Shown piece after piece: positions 58,936 to 64,000 of a DNA stretch of 64,000 nucleotides. The notes under the pieces were generated by a model. The model did not search any database. It saw nothing but the letters and a program-made list of their open reading frames with translations, and had not been told where the DNA came from. The DNA lies in contig JAVSML010025535.1 of assembly GCA_038503035.1 (NCBI GenBank), forward strand, positions 109,205 through 173,204. The letters are read 5' to 3'. Numbering within the stretch: position 1 is the stretch's first letter; each line of letters begins with the position of its first letter. The position numbers and the translations under genes were made by a program. The stretch comes from Crocodylus rhombifer (taxonomy: Eukaryota; Chordata; Crocodylia; Crocodylidae).

Positions 58936-60580
58936 TGCAATCCCACAAATTATGCAAAAGTCATGAGCCAGAAGGATGACATTAGCTTTTACAAAAATCT
59001 TTTGCGGGGGGGGAGAGGAATGGGGAGGAGAAGACTTTTTTATTATTATTTGCTTTTTGTTTTGAGAGCATTTAGGAACCCATTTCAAACTTCTGACTGA
59101 AGCCCTGAGGGCTGCAAACTGACAGCTTAATGAAAGCAGGGACTTTCAGGTAATTTACTTTTTCTGGGAGCTGAAGCCTTAAAAAAAGAAATCAAATCAA
59201 CTAGCATAAGATTTACAATAAAAAGGTGGGTGACTTGGCAATTCTGCTATTGTAAGACACGTGATAATTAAAAGTGTAAACTAGAGTTGGCAGATTTTTC
59301 ACTCTTTTAATTCTAATTCTAATTTATATGTCAATCCTGGAGCCTTCCAGCACAAACCTTCCCTTAACAAGAAAACAGCCTGTTATTTTTAACCATAAAC
59401 CAAATAAATGAACCAGGTAAGGGGCAGTTTTAAGTCATGTATTACATAAGAGAATATTTAATACAACCCATGGCCAAACAAGCTTTAGAGGGACTCCCCA
59501 GGGGCTCCAAGTTAAGCAAAGCTGTGCTGGATCAGACTTGAGAGGACTGCTTGTCCATCTTGCTTTTCACTGGCTAGATTTGCTATTTCAGTCAATGAGA
59601 AAATCTGGTGTCTTTGGCCTGTGCTTTTTTCTTGGTAGAAATGTTTATTTTCATGAGAGCTTCTGCTTTCCACAGTCTCATCCTCACACATTTTTTGGGC
59701 ATTTCCAATCAAAACAGTTCAGGCTAAAAAAAAACTTCTGGATGTGCCAGTAAGGTGGGAAGTGGAAAAGTAAATCCCCCCAGTTGTATCTAGGATTTAT
59801 GTAATATTTTGCCATTTTCTTTTTATTCTCTCTCTCTCTCTGTCTTTTTTTTTTTTAAAGCAATGAAAATTTAAATGCAAAGACTATATATGTTTTGTTT
59901 ATAAATTTATAAATGTTTTTATTTCATACCTGTGAAACCAAAATCAATTTCCTCATTGACTGCCCCCCCCCCATGAAGCACTTGTTCTCCTTCATTACCA
60001 GCAGTTTATTTGTGTGTATTGTGGCTGCCTACATTGATTTTTGAAAGAACAAAAAGCACACTGAAGTGCTTGCTTTGGGAAAATAGAATGAAATATCACA
60101 TAGGCCCTGTAAGCAAATAAGAGGTTACATTTGGGGGAATGAGGTAGGATTTTTTGCAATGATTCTAAATGGTAAAAATTACATAAATGTCAAGGATTAT
60201 TTGAAATTTGTACACCATTAGAACAGTAACTGGACAAGTCTAATGAATTTCATCATGGGGGTCTTGGGAGTTTACACAGCCGCATTTGCATTGTAACGAT
60301 TCCATTGACATTGCACTGGGTGTGAAGGACCTGATAATATGACTGATACCCGAACTATCATGTTAGTAAGTATTCTATGGTTCTACCTATACCAGCCTGA
60401 TATTTGCTTTCAATTAGGTTTGTAACTCTAGAGTAATAACTTTGACCGTGTATTTATATGCATGCAATGCAGAACAACAACTTATTCACCATGTGCTATA
60501 TCTTGGTAGAAAAAGATGTTCTTATGGATTGGCAATGCATAAGGATTTGAGATTAAGACTGAGGTTCCATTTCAGTCGTT
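58936..60580. other. non-coding, simple tracts only
   Basis: G8 near 59,006, (TC)n plus T12 at about 59,829-59,858 and C10 near 59,964. No exon or transposon recognised. Confidence 0.5.
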
Positions 60581-60680
60581 ATTACAGAGTAACTAGATGA
60601 CCTTGGACAAGTTACTTAATTGTGATGCCTTAGCTTCCCTTTTTCAAAATGGAAATAATTATTCTTCCTTTATTGCACTT
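60581..60680 (+). repeat. MIR-like SINE relic
   Basis: GATGACCTTGGACAAGTTAC then TTAATTGTGATGCCTTAGCT and AAAATGGAAATAATTATTCT is one of the clearer MIR core matches in the window. Confidence 0.75.
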
Positions 60681-60827
60681 GCTTTATTCTTTTAGGGGTC
60701 CTGATCCTACAAGTACTTGGGATCAAATGGGATCAAAAGATAAGTATGCCCTTAAGTACACCGGAGGAGTAAACAAGAGGAACTTGTCCTCCTGCTTAAC
60801 ACAAATAATTATGATGTCATAGGGACA

Positions 60828-61450
60828 ATGGAGACCTGGTGGGACTCCACTCATGACTGGGCCATGGGTATAGACGGCTGTACCCTGAACAGGAGAGATC
60901 GAGTGGACAAAAGGGGTGGGGGTGTAGCTCTTTATGTCAAGGAAAGCTACACATCCTTGCAAGCTGACTCCGGCACCCAGGGTGGATGACTGGAGACCCT
61001 CTGGGTGAAAATACATGGGGAACACGGCACAAGGGACGCAATGGTGGGAGTCTACTACAGACCTCCCTCCCAGGATCAAGAGCTTGACCAGGAGTTCACC
61101 AGGAAATTGTCCGAGGCCGCACGTTCCCAGTGCATGGTTGTCATGGGAGACTTCAACTAGCCAGACATCTCATGGGAAGAGCGCTCGGCCAAATCCGAGC
61201 AGTTGCAAAGCTTTCTCTCATGCGTGGATGAGCTCTGACACAAGAAGTCTACGGGCTAATGAGAGGTAAAGTGCTGCTCGACCTGGTTCTGGCAATGGGG
61301 GACGACCTAATCAGTGACCCAACGATCAAAGGGAACTTAGGTGGCAGTGACCATGAACTGATCACCATCACCATCCACTGTAAAGCTGGCGAGTCAGTAA
61401 GCAATACAGAGCTCCTTGACTTCAGGAAAGCTGACTTTAGGGCTTCCTGA
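60828..61450 (+). pseudogene. CR1 ORF2 endonuclease remnants (copy 3)
   Basis: From the METWWD codon at 60,828 one frame runs through GGGVALYVKESY, a TGA at 60,987-60,989, VVMGDFN, a TAG at 61,158-61,160 (where copy 2 has a Tyr codon) and DISWEE. After further stops and a frame change, 61,259-61,450 reads VLLDLVLAMGDD and GGSDHELI. The catalytic SDH triad residues are kept here (Asp 61,349-61,351, His 61,352-61,354), unlike copy 2. No intact EN protein. Confidence 0.9.
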
Positions 61451-61708
61451 GCTTGTCAAAGAGGAGTTCAGGATGAATGGTTGCTCCTCAGTGGGGCAAT
61501 CCTGGATACACAAGCAAAGTCAATTCCATCCTGGAGGAAAGGCAGCAAAAGGGCACAGCAGCCCCCTTGGCTCTCCAAGGAACTAGCATACCTTCTGCGT
61601 CTAAAAAGACAAACCTGCAAAGGATAGAGAACTGGATCCACCTCCAAGGAAGAATACTTTGCTCTGGTCCGGACCTGCAGGGAGTGAATCAGGAAAGCCA
61701 AGGCTGCA

Positions 61709-63336
61709 ATGGAACTCCAGCTAGCTACACATATCAAGGGCCATAAAAAGTCCTTTTTTAGATATGGGGGGAGCCAGAGGAAAAGTAAGGGCAACATTGG
61801 ACCCCTGCTGAACCAGATGAGAAAACTGACAACTGACTCCCGGGAAAAAGCCAACTTGCTAAATGGGTACTTTGCATCCATTTTCCACCATTCCCATGAG
61901 ACACCCCTGCCCACTACTGGACAGGGAGGCCTGGGTGAGGGAGATTTCTTACCCTCCATCAATGCTGACCTCGTGAAGGAATACCTTGAGAGGCTGGATA
62001 CCTTCAAGTCAGCCGGCCCCAACGGAGCTGACGAGCATCATAGCTCAGCCCCTGGCACAGATCTTCGAGAACTCCTGGTGCTCAGAGACCCAACCCATCC
62101 TCCAAGAAAGGGAGGAGAGTGGATCCAGCTAACTATAGGCCCATCAGCCTGACTTCTATCCTGGGGAAGATCTTGGAAAAGTTTATTAAAGAAGCCATCC
62201 TTAATGGACTGGTTGACACCAACATCCTAAGCCAGCAGGGGTTTGTTGCGGGTAGGTCTTGCTTGACCTATGATATTTCCTTTTACAACCAGGTGACCTA
62301 TCACCTGGACAAGAGAGAAGAGATTGATGTCATATATCTTGACTTTAAAAAAGCCTTTGATCTGGTACCCCATGATCACCTCTTAGCAAAACTGGCTAAC
62401 TGCAGCCTCACCCTCACCGTGATCCGCTGGCTGGGGAATTGGCTCCGTGGTCAGACCCAAAGGGTGGTGGTTGACGGAAGTCAATTGTCATGGTGCCCTG
62501 TGACCAGTGGGGTCCCCCTAGGCTCTGTCCTTGGGCCTACACTATTCAACATCTTCATTAATGATGTGGACATTGGTATCAGAAGCGGACTGGCCAAGGT
62601 CACTGATGACACCAAACTCGGGAGTAAAGCGTCCACATCTGAGGACAGGAGGGTGATCCAGGTTGACCACGACAGGCTCAGGAAATGGGCGGACGAGAAC
62701 CTGATGGTGTTTAACACTGAAAAATGCAAGGTTCTCCACCTTGGGAGGAAAAACCTACAGCATGGTTATAAGCTCGGCAGTGCTACATCAGCTAGCACTA
62801 TGGACGAGAGGGACTTGGGGGTCATGACTGACCACAAGACAAAGGTGAGCCTTCAGTGTGATGTTGCAGTTAGTAACATTGTACTTGGCCTTGGTGAGGC
62901 TATGGCTGGAGTATTTGATCCAGTTTTGGGCTCCACAATTCAAAAAGGATGTGGAGAATCTTAAGAGAGTGCAGAGGAGAGCCACGCGCATGATCAGAGG
63001 TCAGGAAAGCAGACCTTATGCTGACAGGCAGAGACCCATGGACTCTTCAGCCTGGAAAAGCACAGGCTCAGGGGTGATCTAGTGGCCACCTATAAGTTTT
63101 TCAGGGGTGCTCACCAAGTTCTGGGGGAATGTCTGTTCACCAGAGCGCCCCAAGGGATGACAAGGTTGAATGGTCACAAACTCCTCCATGACTGTTTCAG
63201 GCTGGACATAAGGAAGAACTTCTTTACTGTCCAAGCCCCCACGGTTTGGAATAGACTGCTGCTGCAGGTTGTTCAAGCACCCACTTTGACTGCCTTCAAG
63301 AGACATTTGGATGGTTATCTTGCGGGCATCCTATGA
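61709..63336 (+). pseudogene. CR1 ORF2 linker, RT and C-terminus remnants (copy 3)
   Basis: Linker 61,709-62,020 (KSFFRYGGSQRKSKGNIGP, FHHSHETPLPTTG). RT 62,119-62,870 (NYRPISLTSILGK, YLDFKKAFDLVPHDHLL). C-terminal pieces 62,858-63,082 and 63,082-63,336 (APQGMTRLNGHKLLHDCFRL, LDGYLAGIL). Two catalytic blocks are altered: PQG reads PLG, and the FADD motif reads VTDD, both Asp residues being kept. Deletions and frameshifts separate the pieces. Confidence 0.91.
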
Positions 63337-63425
63337 CCTCAGCTGATTTCCTGTCCCTTGGGCAGGGGGGCTGTACTAGATGATCTTCTGAGGTCCCTTC
63401 CAGCCCTGATGTCTATGAAATCTAT

Positions 63426-63904
63426 GAAGTATTTGAAACATCAGGGCCAAAGAGTAGATAAACAGTTCAACAGATAATAAACTAAATGGTGTCAGAAGAT
63501 TTCTCTGGTAGGCCACATTGTACTTGGCCTCGGTCCTACAAGAACCAGACAGGTGCTTAACTTTAAGACCATGAGCAGTTTAGTGAGTATGTACACTAAG
63601 ACCCTAGCACAGGACACATGCATGCCATTACCCACAATTCCTTTGTTTCAAACTGCAAGCTGTCAGACTGTCTGTACCTGCTTTTTTCTCCAACTGACTT
63701 AAATTAGAAGGTATCCTATTAGCATAGTTCAGTATTTAGCCCCAGCAGCATAAATCTTTCATAAAATAAAAATATTCTTAAGAAAGCACAGTATAATACC
63801 AATTAAGGGATTCACAGACTGGAGAATCCATCCTCACACCTAAGCAGTTTTTACAGAGCTTTGCCTGAGCACATAAGTGACTATTGATAATTATATAGTA
63901 GATT
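63426..63904. other. non-coding, no recognised feature
   Basis: Nothing supported. 63,522-63,540 repeats the word ATTGTACTTGGCCT also seen inside copy 3 near 62,878, probably by chance or local duplication. Confidence 0.4.
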
Positions 63905-63949
63905 TTATTTTTATATAGATATCTATATCTATATGTAGCTCTATCTATC

Positions 63950-63951
<2 letters not shown>
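63905..63951. repeat. (TATC)n-like simple repeat
   Basis: TATATAGATATCTATATCTA then CTATCTATCTATAC. Confidence 0.9.

Positions 63952-64000
<49 letters not shown>
63952..64000. repeat. (AC)n microsatellite at window edge
   Basis: Pure AC run of at least 24 units, continuing beyond the window. Confidence 0.98.

Larger units (their letters stand above)
60745..63425 (+). mobile_element. CR1 LINE copy 3 with EN and RT, heavily damaged
   Basis: Same subfamily group as copies 1 and 2, but more decayed. It begins near 60,745 just before the conserved METWWD block and runs through EN, linker, RT and C-terminus to a 3' UTR (CTAGATGATCTTCTGAGGTC) and the tail TCTATGAAATCTATGAAG at about 63,425. Relative to copy 1 it has several deletions: about 62,025 and 62,085 upstream of RT motif 1, and about 62,875 after the RT palm. 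It lies 150 bases downstream of a MIR relic. Confidence 0.94.

Noticed and set aside
58123..59064. TTGTTTTG at both 58,123-58,130 and 59,057-59,064 as a target duplication for the element at 58,131
   Set aside because: The right copy is not preceded by an inverted TAGGCCTGTGC terminus and the word is low-complexity, so chance is likely.

Overview
This window looks like intergenic or intronic DNA from an amniote genome, most likely a crocodilian or other non-avian reptile. That inference rests on four things: several CR1 LINEs in different states of decay, hAT-type non-autonomous DNA transposons, MIR-like SINE relics and dinucleotide microsatellites. There is no bacterial-style gene organisation. 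I find no convincing host exon, tRNA, rRNA or CRISPR array. Nearly all recognisable protein-coding similarity belongs to retrotransposons. A 10-base run of N at 27,444-27,453 marks an assembly gap.

Layout. 1-12 kb: a 5'-truncated CR1 (+) with a 611-codon open frame (1,250-3,103); a tandem-repeat-rich DNA transposon-like element (3,703-5,986) into which a second, 805-bp hAT-like element has jumped; and a longer CR1 on the minus strand (9,130-11,975) with endonuclease and reverse transcriptase. 12-30 kb: a Z-DNA-prone palindromic microsatellite, sparse old repeat fragments, a decayed non-CR1 non-LTR retrotransposon (about 22.3-23.96 kb), a reverse-oriented copy of the 3.7-kb element (about 27.54-28.13 kb) and a small hAT. 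30-45 kb: an 828-bp solo LTR of an endogenous retrovirus with perfect 5-bp target duplications (29,954-30,781), a bird-like CR1 (31,573-33,285), hAT-like DNA around 34 kb, a third copy of the 3.7-kb family with a CR1 inserted in it (40.1-41.3 kb), a 288-bp hAT with target duplications (41,681-41,968) and simple repeats. 45-64 kb: another CR1 lacking its catalytic RT block (49,393-50,785), a CR1 3'-end fragment, MIR relics, a repeat with a 155-bp tandem array (58.1-58.9 kb), a CR1 with both EN and RT but much damage (60,745-63,425), and a (AC)n tract running off the window.

Nothing here works as a gene system together. The interest lies in layered transposition: LINEs nested in DNA transposons, a DNA transposon nested in another, and inverted CR1 pairs. 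I did not find a credible new multi-gene system. The most novel-looking items are the unassigned non-LTR element at 22-24 kb, the unnamed transposon family at 3.7, 27.5 and 40.1 kb, the 155-bp tandem element at 58 kb and the well-bounded solo LTR at 30 kb. All family assignments were made by reading the sequence, not by database search.
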